NCBI GenBank assembly: GCA_038501625.1
Contig: JAZAYU010000255.1
Coordinates: forward strand, 620,001 to 684,000
Length of the DNA: 64,000 nucleotides
Direction of reading: 5' to 3'
Source of the DNA: Corbicula japonica
Taxonomy: Eukaryota; Mollusca; Bivalvia; Venerida; Cyrenidae
The notes below the pieces were generated by a model. It was not told the origin of the DNA. It saw only the letters and a program-made list of their open reading frames with translations, and ran no database searches. The position numbers and the translations under genes are program-made. Positions 1 through 9,985 of this stretch are shown piece by piece. Positions within the stretch are counted from its first letter, which is position 1. Each line of letters starts with the position of its first letter.

Positions 1-1515
1 CTCAGTATTGATGTTTCCCAGAAAGTTGTATTGCAATATATCGAGAAGTTAAAAAGAAATAGAGCAGAAACAAATACTGGTCTATATGCATAATGCATAA
101 GTTATCAAAGGGCAATAACTCTGTGTTAAACAGTCTGACTGGAACAAGACAACAATATACACATCTCTTCTTGGTATCGGTATTGATGGTTCTCAGAAAG
201 ACTAATTCATATCCATCCAGTACTTGCAGAGAAATGGAGGAAAATAATACTGCTCTATAATATGCATAATGCATAAGTTATCAAAGGGCCATAACTCTGT
301 GTTAAATAGTCCGACAGAAACAAAAGGATGATATGCGCATTTCCTCTTGCTATAGATGGTTTCCAGAAAGTTTCATTGAAATCCATCTAAAAGGTGGCAG
401 AGAAATAGCGCGGAAATAAATACTGCTCTATGTGCATAATGCATAAGTTATCAAAGGGCAAAAACTCTGTTTAAAACAGTCTGACTGGAACAAGACGATG
501 ACATGCACATCACTTCTTGGTATTGATGGTTTCCAGAAAGTTTCATTGAAATCCATTCAGTAGTTGCAGAGAAATAGCGTGGAAATGATTACTGCTCTAT
601 ATGCAAAATGCATAAGTTATCAAAGGGCCATAACTCTGTGTTCAACAGTCTGACTGGAACAAGACGACAATATGCGCATCTTCTCTTGGTATTAATGGTT
701 CTCAGAAAGATTCATTGAAATCCATCCAGTACTTGCTGAGAAATAGCGCGGAAACGAATACTGCTCTATATGCAAAATGCATAAATTATCAAAGGGCAAT
801 AACTCAGTGTTAAATGGTCTGACCAAAACAAGATGACGATATGCGCATCTTCTCTTGGTATTGATGGTTTTCAGCAAGTTTCATTGAAATCCATTCAGTA
901 GTTGCAGGGAAAAAGCGCGGAAACAAATACTGCTCTATATGCATAATGCATAAGTTATCAAAGGGCCATAACTCTGTGTTAAAAGGTCTGACCGGAACAA
1001 GACGACGATATGCGCATCTCCTCTTTGTACTGATAGTTCCCACAAAGGGCAATAACTCTGTGTTAAATGGTCTGACTGGAACAAGATGACATGCGCATCT
1101 CCTCTTGGTACTGATGGTTCTCAGAAAGATTCATTGAAACCCATCCACTAGTTACAGAGAAAAAGCACGGAAACGAAAACTGCTCTATACGCATAATGCA
1201 TAAGTTATCAAAGGACAATAACTCTGTGTTAAATGGTCTGACCAAAACAAGACGACGATATGCGCATCTCCACTGATACAGATGGTTTTCAGCAAGTTTC
1301 ATTGAAAACCATTCAGTAGTTGCAGAGAAATAGCGCAGAAACGAATACTGCTCTATATACATAATACATAGGTTATCAAAGGGCCATAACTCTGTGTTAA
1401 ATAGTCTGACCGGAATAAGACGACGATATGCGCATCTCCTCTTGGTACTGATAGTTCCCACAAATTTTCGTTGAAATCCATCCAGTGGTTGCAGAGAAAT
1501 AGCCCGGAAACGAAA
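1..1515. repeat. 169-bp tandem repeat array
   Basis: About nine head-to-tail copies of a unit marked by GCATAAGTTATCAAAGGGC. That motif recurs near 95, 271, 441, 610, 779, 948, 1198 and 1367, at steps of 169-176 bp. One step (948 to 1198) carries an extra partial copy of about 81 bp. Copies differ by scattered substitutions. Several minus-strand open frames run through the array, but their peptides simply repeat the unit, so I do not call them genes. The array is cut by the left edge of the window. Confidence 0.9.
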
Positions 1516-1887
1516 TTCGGACAGACGACATGATACCGTGACGAGGTGACGGACGGACAACGCCACAACAATATCCCCCTCCCGATTTCATCGGCGGGGG
1601 ATAAAAACATACCGCTTATGATAATTAGGCCTATATGAGGCACCACGATCTCACATGTGAACCTCGTGTTTGTAAATCTGCTGTATAACATAAATATATG
1701 TCTGTAATTATCTTAGTTATACGATATAACTGATTGTATTGTGTTTTGCAAGAGTGATTGAGAAATTAAATCAAAACATCTCAAATCATATTGGAATTTT
1801 TAATAAATTAGGTATTTTGTCTTGTTCGTCAGTCCGGATGATATGAACATTTTGACAGTCAAAATAACGTTTGAGAACTTACCCACT
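1516..1887. other. Non-coding spacer after the 169-bp array
   Basis: AT-rich sequence with no supported coding frame. The first ~100 bases (GACGGACGGAC and a GGCGGGGG tract) may be the tail of the repeat element that carries the array; the rest shows nothing recognisable. Confidence 0.4.
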
Positions 1888-2571
1888 CACTGGCGCTTGA
1901 CCAGCCGCCCCACCCCCTGCCAACACTTTCTTATACATCCTTGTTTTTTTGTAAAAATCACAAATATTATTCCATTGTATCAAATTATGCGAAAATACAC
2001 CGTCAAAAACGTATTTGAAAAAAATAAATCTTTTCTATGTATATAATTGAATAATGGTCAGCAACGGCTTTAGACACTACCCCTGTTCGAGAGGCTATTT
2101 TCCTACAATACGGCGGGTTCCAGCATGACAGCTGTTTGGTTCAACGCAACAGTGTCTGATCTAACAGCAAATGTCAAAAAGTCTCGCCAAAAGCTCGAAA
2201 TACGAGCAATATTCAACAGCAAACGGCCTCCGAGATGCGGCTGATTTTTTCATCGATTCTTCTCCCCTGTCCGACATCCGGAAATTCCCGACGCTTTTGT
2301 TAGGAGAGTTCTGATTAGTCGAACGGTTCGCGTGCAAAGTATTTCCCGGACTAAGTCAAAAAAGTAAACAATGAACGCTGAACAACAAGAAGCATTTACA
2401 GCCGCTGTTAGAGGGCATAATGCTCTTATTATTGGACAGGCAGGAACAGGGAAGACTTTTTTAATGAAGGCAATAGTGCAAGAGCTGAAAACAAGGCGGG
2501 AAATAGCGTTACTCTGTACCACAGGAATGGCAACGTTGCAGTATTTTGAACTCCATGCCACAACAGTTCAC
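1888..2571 (+). repeat. PIF1-associated dispersed block, copy A
   Basis: Longest of three related blocks; the other two, at 8222-8663 and 18044-18614, are on the minus strand. All three share the same outer edge, CACTGGCGCTTGACC, while the sequence outside that edge differs in each. This is what a transposon or retroposed-segment terminus looks like. About 480 bp inside the edge lies the start codon of a PIF1-like helicase. The element class is not certain: PIF1-like helicases occur in Helitrons and also as amplified families in molluscs. Confidence 0.65.
2371..2571 (+). CDS. PIF1-like helicase, N-terminal exon (fragment)
   Basis: The frame opens with MNAEQQEAFTAAVRGHN, followed by a Walker A motif GQAGTGKTF at about residues 24-32 and CTTGMATLQY at about residues 50-59, the layout of PIF1/RecD-type SF1B helicases (NTP binding, DNA unwinding). 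The frame reaches TTVHR and then meets CACAG followed by GTACAT, a plausible splice donor at 2571/2572; beyond it the frame stops within a few codons. No matching downstream exon was found, so this is an isolated first exon or a truncated element copy. The start is chosen because the same methionine is conserved in copy C near 18130 on the minus strand. Family assignment is firm for the P-loop; host gene versus transposon helicase is undecided. Confidence 0.65.
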
Positions 2572-2759
2572 AGGTACATAATCGCGTCGGTACAGAAATG
2601 AATAGAAAACGATCTTAACCTTTATTTATTTTTTCAACAGAAGCTGATCCTTAGGGGGTTCAATGGGGTTGCTTCAACATTGGGCTATTACAGAAAATTT
2701 CTGTACCCCACCCCCAAGGAAGGCATAAATTTCTGTTCATAAATACCATCCTACCCCCC

Positions 2760-3085
2760 ACTCAGCCATAAAAAATACTTTCCCCGGACAGAACCCCCCC
2801 CCCCCCCCGACAGACACCTATGGAAGACATTATGTTGTCAAACGATTTCTTTGACTACTAAAAATACCCCCCCAGGACAGATACCTCCCCCTCCCCCCCC
2901 CCCCGACCCTCCCCGGACACGCAGTTATGGACATATGGAAGGCATAATTTTGTCAAAATGCCCCCGCACCCGCATGGACAGCCGAAAATACCCCCCTCCC
3001 CCTTGACAAATAAACCCGGACAGACCTATGAAAGGCATTATTGCCAAAATACACCCCCCTGGACAAAAAAGTATGCCTTCCATAG
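2760..3085. repeat. Poly-C rich degenerate tandem repeat
   Basis: Three to four imperfect copies of a unit of roughly 75-100 bp. Each copy joins a C-run, a CCCGGACAGA-type motif and a CTATGGAAGGCAT-type motif. Internal C-runs reach about 15 bases. No coding frame is supported. Confidence 0.65.
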
Positions 3086-3562
3086 GGGGTTACGGATCTT
3101 TTCTGGAATGGCCCTGATCATTTAAGGGGAGCAATATTTAATTTTGATATTGAATCATTGCCAGGAAATTCCTTAAAACTGCATACAACAAAGACCCATT
3201 CTTGAACGTTTGCATCCCACTCTGTCTGACTGAGGTCTACATTTATACCAATATTTAAAAGTTTCATTTTTTAAATTGCTATTCCACAAATTCAAGCTCT
3301 GTCTATACCAGAAATATTTTGATTTTTTGTTAGGCCTGTTAAACAACTATAATAGGATTGGGAACTTCTGCATAAGGGTAAGTCCCAAGAAGTAGTTAGA
3401 AGTATATAGAAGCTTACATAACTATTCAAATTTTGAGTGTAAATAAATGTTCTGAACCATTTAAGTACTAAGCAGTAGATATAAATCTCAATGATTTTTT
3501 ATAATGGGCAAATTTCGGTCAAGATCGTCCCTTGTCCTTCTTTGTGCATATTTATGTCTTAG

Positions 3563-3757
3563 ATCTTTACAAAAGCGATTAAAGTGTCGCATTTATCCAC
3601 CAGGCACTGGAAAGACTTTGGTGTCCGTTATGACGATCAGTGCAATGCTGCACAAATATCTGTCCAAGAACGTTCTTTTCCTGGTGGACAAAGTCCTGCT
3701 CGTTCAACAACAGGCCACGTATATCGAGAAAGAGATTGGCAAAAAGGAAATCCATCG
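3563..3757 (+). CDS. DExD/H-box helicase exon (Dicer/RIG-I-like), isolated
   Basis: One frame encodes a P-loop PPGTGKTLVS, then about 22 residues later VLFLVDKVLLVQQQATYIE. The pair resembles motifs I and Ia of SF2 helicases of the Dicer and RIG-I-like group, which bind ATP and double-stranded RNA. Splice signals fit an exon: TGTCTTAG precedes it and CATCG is followed by GTAAAT. No flanking exons with DECH or helicase-C motifs were found within several kb, so it is either a stray exon of a gene with large introns or a captured or decayed fragment. The subfamily call rests on two motifs only. Confidence 0.5.
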
Positions 3758-3950
3758 GTAAATATAAGTGATTACTACATTGTTTGCTAATAACAGTTGT
3801 ATGTTTACTTGCAATCGTGGACATTTTGTTTCGCTAACTACCAGACATTTCTTCAAACTATACATTTTATTAGTTCGATCTCTAGCTTCGTATTATCTGG
3901 ATCAACGCTTGCTTGAGATGCTAGATAAAACACGAGGACTCTAACTTGCA

Positions 3951-4108
3951 GTCCTGGGCCCAAGGTAATAAAACTAAGATTGTAGACCAGTCTCAAATCT
4001 TAAGCCTCTGATTGGATAAAACTTGAGACCAAACGCCATTTAAGCCAATCAGATGCTTGAGATTTGACACTGGTCTCCTGATTTAGTTAGTTTTATGATG
4101 TTGTTCCC
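3951..4108. repeat. Foldback (palindromic) MITE-like repeat, copy 1
   Basis: The left half has GTCTCAAATCTTAAGCCTC and TGATTGG; the right half has CCAATCAGATGCTTGAGATT and TGGTCTCC. The whole can fold on itself. A related copy lies at 7171-7338 in the same orientation. Confidence 0.65.
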
Positions 4109-4459
4109 TGTACTCAGTCATAAATACTGGAAATGAAACATAATTGGTTTTCTAACTTCATTTTGATCCGAAACAAGGTCTTTTTATTGTTGATCCGAAG
4201 GTAAGCGGTTGCGCTTTTTTATCTGCGCCCTTTTGCGGATTAAAGTGTGCATTTTTCTGATTTTTTATGGGCATAAAGTCGATTTTTTATAACAATAGAC
4301 ATCAGGTGTGTTATGATAGGTAATATAATTGTGATTACGTCGGTGCCTTTTCTTTTCATTTTCTCGCAAACATGGATTACGTGTGAAAAAATGTAAAAAA
4401 AAACATTGGTCATTTTTTTATCCTATATCGGAAAGTAGGCTGGCATATATGAAAATAAT

Positions 4460-4625
4460 AATTATTATTATTAGAAGTGTAGACCCACATGTTTTCCTAT
4501 CAGGATCTGCATTGGTCAGAAATAACATAATAATTCAAAAGCCAACAGTGCAGATCCTGATCAGATGACACAGATGAGCTGGCTGATCTGAATCGACACT
4601 GTTCACCCATGCCATAACAGTGTAA
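4460..4625. repeat. Paired-palindrome dispersed repeat
   Basis: Two short imperfect palindromes, with cores of the type AGTGCAGATCCTGATCAGAT / CTGATCTGGATCTGCACTG, separated by a spacer containing GGTCAGAAATAAC. Same family as the cluster at 46.6-48.3 kb. Confidence 0.6.
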
Positions 4626-4739
4626 ATATGAAAAAAGCTTTAATAGTTGAAGTTACCAAAGACAAAGGCTGTTTGATATTCCTTTTATTACACGGACTGA
4701 AGATCCAGATCATGCCACTTCAGGCCAGAAGAAATAAAT

Positions 4740-4815
4740 GTTAAAGTGAGCAGTGTAGATCTTGATCAGACAGCACATATATGCCAGCTGATCAGGATTT
4801 ACACTGGTGACTGAT
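4740..4815. repeat. Half unit of paired-palindrome repeat
   Basis: A single palindrome (AGTGTAGATCTTGATCAGAC ... CTGATCAGGATTTACACTGG) of the same family, without its partner. Confidence 0.6.
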
Positions 4816-5242
4816 GCATTAAAAGTTGTATCTATAGAGAATGGATCAATATTAATGGAATGACAAAAACATACAGAAAGACAAGTCCATTGCATAAATT
4901 AAGCAATTTATAGGTTTGCAGAACATATTTAAAATCTTGATACATTTCTTGTTATGTAGTGGCTGGGGCACTGAGAAAATATATGGATCAGCAGACGATC
5001 TTTTTGTGAAAGTTGCATTACATTTTTTAGAAACTGCATTTTGCCCCAAAATTGTGGAATTGATGACAAATTTATACTGACGAATGGACGGATTGCTGTT
5101 TGAACCATGACAAATTGTTCTTTGTTAGCAAAAGAAATTCTCTATAACATCACTGTTAATACCAGCTGGTACTACGCTTCTTTTTTGTATGTTTAATACA
5201 AATCTGTAAAAAGCCCCTAATCATACTTATAAAGTCACTGAA

Positions 5243-6805
5243 TCATTCCCTGGTAATGAACGTTTTATTTCTATTTGAAGCTGAAAGAGTTTCATTACTA
5301 TCTATTTCAGTTTTCCATGAATCCAGCCATTTTTCGAAGTCGGGTAGAGCTTGTAGTCTTGGGTCTGACAGATCAGCCACTGCACGTATGGGATAACAGC
5401 TCAATAGTTTTATCCAGGTAGGTACCATTTGTTAAAGACTCCTGGTATTTTACCAAGATATTAAGCATGTTTTTATCTAGCACTTCTTCAGCCAAATAGT
5501 TTCTCATTTTTGATGTTTTATTCACAAAAACATGTTCATTGGTCAATTTTTGATGTACTCTGATGTGTGTTTTGTCCCAATTGTAAGCTCCAATCCAGTG
5601 GTCCCAGACAATGTAATTGTCGCCAAGTTTAAGTTTTCTCTTACAAATTTCATTATCACCACTAGAATGTATACTATTCCTTAACTTTTTGATGTTATGG
5701 GAGTAGTATATAAGCAAAGTTACCTGTTTAGATGGTTTATATGGATTGGCTGTTGTAAAATTCTTATCTTTAGCCTCATTGTTAATTTTCAAAATGCATC
5801 ATTTGGAATGATCGGTTATTAGTAGCACTATCAATATATACATAGTCAACAGAAAACCCATATTCATTTAGTTTTGCCAGAGAATCGCAAACAGTAACTC
5901 AGTAGTGTTAGCAGTAATTGTTGGGAAATATGCAAAAGGGAACCTAAAACCGTCGTAAGAAAGAAAAGAAGTTGTAGAACATGAGATGCAACTTTATAAT
6001 CAGTGTTATGTGTGTTCATTTTGTTAATATTTGATGCTAAACAACCAAGATTTACAATTCCATCCAAAGTGGTTTTACCATTATAAAATTATATTTTTAA
6101 GTCTTCTTGTATAGACATTTCATCCAAAATTAACCCTCCATGTCTATCACTGTTAAATTTAATAGATTTATTCAAACGTCAAATAATCGTTGTAGAAATA
6201 TTAGACTGCAAAACCGTAGCATCCATTCCAGCATTCGGTCATTTAAGCCTGGATATTGATTAAAACATTACTGTATTAAAGAATGTTTGGACTTTAAACT
6301 TTGTGTTTGTTTTTATTAAGTTTAAACCTAGAACATTCAAGTCAATTTTTTTGCATCCCAGTGAAACTGTAAATGAACTGTCAGGCATAATGGTTATAAT
6401 TTTCATCAGTTCATTTCCATTTACTGTGTAACCTGTTAATAACCCATAGGTATAGCTACTGTTCATTTGAAAGAATCCATTGTCATGTGCCACACTTTTC
6501 AACATATTGTCATCGCAGGCTTCATCTTCAAAGACCCTTGTACTGAGATTTTTATTGATCAGCATGTACTTTATCAAACAGTTTAGAAACAATTTGGCCC
6601 ACTTGCCTCTTCGAAAGGAAATTTTCAGGACTAGAATCCCTATCACAAATCTTATATCTGGTGTAGATGTCAGTAAAAGAGACACTAACTGTGCCAGGGA
6701 CTTTTGCTGAAATAAATGTTTGCTGAAGCCTACAAAATACAAAATACAAAAAAAAATTACATTAATATTAAGTAGGGGAAATAAGCAGTTTGCAATGTCA
6801 ACCAC
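5243..6805 (-). pseudogene. P-element/THAP9-like transposase, decayed
   Basis: Read on the minus strand, scattered frames keep the order of a P-superfamily (THAP9-like) transposase. GGLILDEMSIQEDL carries a likely catalytic Asp near 6130. LDGIVNLG follows near 6060, then YGFSVDYVYIDSATNN near 5845. IYYSHNIKKLRN and IVWDHWIGAYNWD lie near 5600-5700. KMRNYLAEEVLD and IELLSHT lie between 5500 and 5400. DPRLQALPDFEKWLDSW closes the match near 5330. Stops and frameshifts break it at least at about 6110, 5930 and 5410. The N-terminal THAP domain was not found, so the copy is truncated or too decayed there. It lies between two same-orientation foldback repeats (3951-4108 and 7171-7338). Family confidence is high from motif order; activity is excluded by the breaks. 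Confidence 0.75.
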
Positions 6806-7170
6806 CTAAGCTACACCATTGCTTTTCATCAACATAGTGTTTCCTAGGCACAGTGCACGAATAAACTCTTATACTTCAAATTATGAAGATGGTAGCATAG
6901 TTTTGTTTGAAACCTCTACTGTGATTTCTATCACTCATATTGAAAAGCATTTTGATATATAATAATTTTATATTGAACTTGATAAGTTGATTTACTCAAA
7001 AAAGAAACTAAAATGCATTGCAAAGTCCAGATTCTAAGCACTTGTGTCAAGATCAATTTTTTATCCAAGATGCTTAAGCATAGAGCTTAAATATGTAAAA
7101 CTAAGCTTAGGTAGTCCCAAACTTTGTGACAGGGACAATAACAAAGGATTGAACCTGTGTACTGATATGC

Positions 7171-7338
7171 AAGTCCTGGGCCCAAGATCATTATAAACAT
7201 AAGTTTGGAGGTCAGTCGCAATTTATCTCAAACATCTGATTGGCTGAAATGGTGACCAGTTGCCATTTTGAACAGCCATTCAGATTCTTGAGATTTGAGA
7301 CTGATCTCCTGAGTTAGTTTTGTGATCTTGGGCTCTGA
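7171..7338. repeat. Foldback (palindromic) MITE-like repeat, copy 2
   Basis: Related to 3951-4108, sharing AGTCCTGGGCCCAAG at the left, an inner CTGATTGGCTGAAATGG arm opposed to CCATTTTGAACAGCCATTCA, and GATTTGAGACTGATCTCCTG on the right. Confidence 0.65.
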
Positions 7339-7589
7339 GGTCTTCTGCAGTTCTTAGAGGCGAAAAGAACAAGATTGGCACTAACTTACAATACTTTTCT
7401 ATCATTTAATTTCACATCCAATTTCCTGGAAATGACATAAGTGACATTTTCATAAGGGCTTTAATTCTGGCACATGTAATATATTAATGACCAGATATTC
7501 AATAATTTGGTTTCGCTATAGTTTGTTTTGCCCACTCACCCTAGTGTATGCGAAAAAATTAAACCATCTCGAAATATCATAGGTTCCTT

Positions 7590-7875
7590 TAAAAGGTAAC
7601 ATGGCCTATTCTGGGGTCTTAATCTCACAATAGGTCAAAATTAAAGTCTATAATAAGGTATTTGGGCCATATGGGTCTACAATGAGGGACAAGATGTCAC
7701 AAACCAGGGTCTACACTTTGGTCTTCAATTAGTTTTTTTGGCACATATGGGTTAAAACTTATTTAAAAGATGGCACACATGTTGCCCAGTAATTTTAGCC
7801 TTTAGGGGTCTACATCAGGGTCTACACTTGAGTCAATAATGAGGTATTTGGGCCATATGGGGCTGCACTAATCGC
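7590..7875. repeat. Degenerate tandem repeat with GGGTCTACA motif
   Basis: Imperfect repeats of AGGTATTTGGGCCATATGGG and CAGGGTCTACACTT. Diverged copies alternate; no coding frame. Confidence 0.5.
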
Positions 7876-8006
7876 CAAGATAACTTATCAAATGTTTCCC
7901 AGTCGTTTAAGCATTGAATTACCGTTATTTTAATACAAACTGCTGTTGCATATAGAGATATAAAGTGCTGTAGAGTCTACTGGTATGACAGCTGAAATTG
8001 ATTTCC

Positions 8007-8009
<3 letters not shown>

Positions 8010-8087
<78 letters not shown>
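8010..8087. repeat. (TA)n microsatellite
   Basis: Uninterrupted TA dinucleotide run of about 78 bases. Confidence 0.95.
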
Positions 8088-8090
<3 letters not shown>

Positions 8091-8221
8091 AAGCTTGGGG
8101 TATTGTTTGCCTTGTTTCATTTACGATTTCGTCGAGAAATTCTTCGAATTTACTGAATCAATGAAAAACAGTCTGTTTATCATTTTCGTGTTTTGAATTT
8201 AGCGCTAGAAATACTGTCAAA

Positions 8222-8663
8222 ATTTCGACCAATCAGAACGCTCCTAACAAAAGCCTCGGGGATTCCGGAAGTCGCGCGGTGGAGAAGAATAGATGAAAAA
8301 ATCAGCCGCATTTCGGAGGCCGTTTTCTGTTGAATATTGCTCGTATTACGAGCTTTTGTTGAGACTTTTTGACATTTACTATTAGATAAGACACTGTTGC
8401 GTTGAACCAAACAGCTGTTAGGCTGGAACCCGCCGTATTGTAGGAAAAACAGCCTCTCGAACAGGGGTAGTGTCTCAAGCCGTTGCTGACTATTATTCCA
8501 AGTATATACATAGATTTTTTTTTCAAATACGATTTTGACGGTGTATTTTCGCATATTTTGATAGAATGAAATAATATTAGTGATAAAAAAAAACAAAAAA
8601 AAAAAAACAAAGATGTATTAGAAAGGGTTGGCAGGGGGTGGGGCGGCTGGTCAAGCGCCAGTG
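8222..8663 (-). repeat. PIF1-associated dispersed block, copy B
   Basis: Minus-strand counterpart of 1888-2300, with the outer edge CACTGG at 8663. It contains the same leader as copies A and C but diverges from them at about 8222, before the helicase start codon. Frames overlapping it are shared leader sequence, not genes. Confidence 0.65.
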
Positions 8664-9829
8664 TACCCGCTCTGTTTCACTCGCGATGACGTCACGCGTT
8701 ACCTCACAAAATGGAGATCAATACTGTAATCAATGGCAAGATGCCATAGGAAATTTAAATTTTGCGATTGTAAGCTTGATATTAGTTTTAAAGAAAAATC
8801 CAAGATTTTGCAACATAGGGAGGTTTTTTTTTTGTATTACTTTTTAGATTTGTTGCGTTATAAGAAAGAAATCGCCTCTTTTCGAGGGTCACAAATGAGC
8901 TGGGACAAACATATAGTTGAAAGCATGTAAAAGGCTACAGGGCTGCATGCACCGTAGTTGTTGCAGACATTGAAATTAACCGTTTTCTACAGATTATTTG
9001 AGTTTATCAAATTAGGAAAATGATAATTTCATGCGGGTGGATAAATTACAAAAATAATTTGTATGGATACCTGTGAAATATATGGCGAATCTTGATCATT
9101 AGTCCAGCTTCACACATCATGCGAAGTTTGACGTAAGTTTTCACGTTTTTCAATTCTGACAAATGACGTCATTTTGTCTTGAAACAAAAAAGCTTTGGAA
9201 CGCAGATATGCCAGTTTGGACGATTATTCGCGAAGAGGAAAAAACCCATAATCTCTTGTGCTAGTGGTAGAAATGCCAGTCAAATAAAGATAAGCCATTG
9301 ACCTGTCTTCTATACTTTTTTAATAATTGTTGTGAAGCCTTACTCCCAACAGTCTCTCACTGAACAGTTGCAATGATTTTCTCTGTCAACACTGACAAAA
9401 AGACTCCACTAGTTTGTGGAACAGCTGCTAGGAGCTGACTCCGGCTTTTATTGAGCTACAGAGGCTTCCGTGTACTACATTCCTACCTAAAGTCTGTCCC
9501 ACCTAACCGTGAAACACGTTTTCTGAATTTATTTTACGTCCTTTGTAAAAAAGGAAATCATTAATCGAAGTAGAAAAAAATTAATGGGGTGGTCTTTCCT
9601 TACTTTTTCGATATTTTGTTTTGTTACGTAAATATTTGCGTTTATTTCCACCCTATGGGAAATTTGCATTGTTTATTTTGGTTGCCATTAGAAAATTCTT
9701 TTTATTGGAGAAAGTCCGCCAAATAACACGAGATTACCTTAGAAAAACGAATCCAGCATCTGAGGGGTAGTCTCATAATTATGAAACAACTTGAATTAAT
9801 TCACGCGATCTCTAGTGTTTGAAATCAAA
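8664..9829. other. Non-coding stretch upstream of transposase exon
   Basis: AT-rich, with scattered TGACGTCA-like octamers near 8688 and 9165. No coding exon, long palindrome or tandem repeat recognised. Confidence 0.4.
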
Positions 9830-9985
9830 ATGGACGCCGCCAGTATTATTGTCAATGTCCGAGATTGTTTTGAGTTAGAAAGACGAACCGGAAAAGCGTG
9901 GTTTTTGCAAGAAATTAACAAAAGAATGGAGACAGCGACGGGTTTGTCAAGGAGTACGTTGTACCGCTTGCTGAAGAGCGGAAAG
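9830..9985 (+). pseudogene. DDE_3 transposase exon 1 (HTH)
   Basis: ATG at 9830 in an AAAATGG context opens 52 in-frame codons ending GAAAG followed by GTAAAC, a splice donor in phase 0. Residues 28-50, with ATGLSRSTLYRLLKSG, form a helix-turn-helix typical of the DNA-binding end of IS630/Tc1-like transposases. The next exon in phase is at 14034. The exon itself is intact, but the downstream exons are broken, so the gene as a whole is a pseudogene. An earlier GTG in frame at 9815 was not preferred. Confidence 0.6.

Noticed and set aside
1063..1566. 167-residue minus-strand open frame over the 169-bp array
   Set aside because: The peptide repeats with the DNA unit and has no domain; several overlapping frames do the same.
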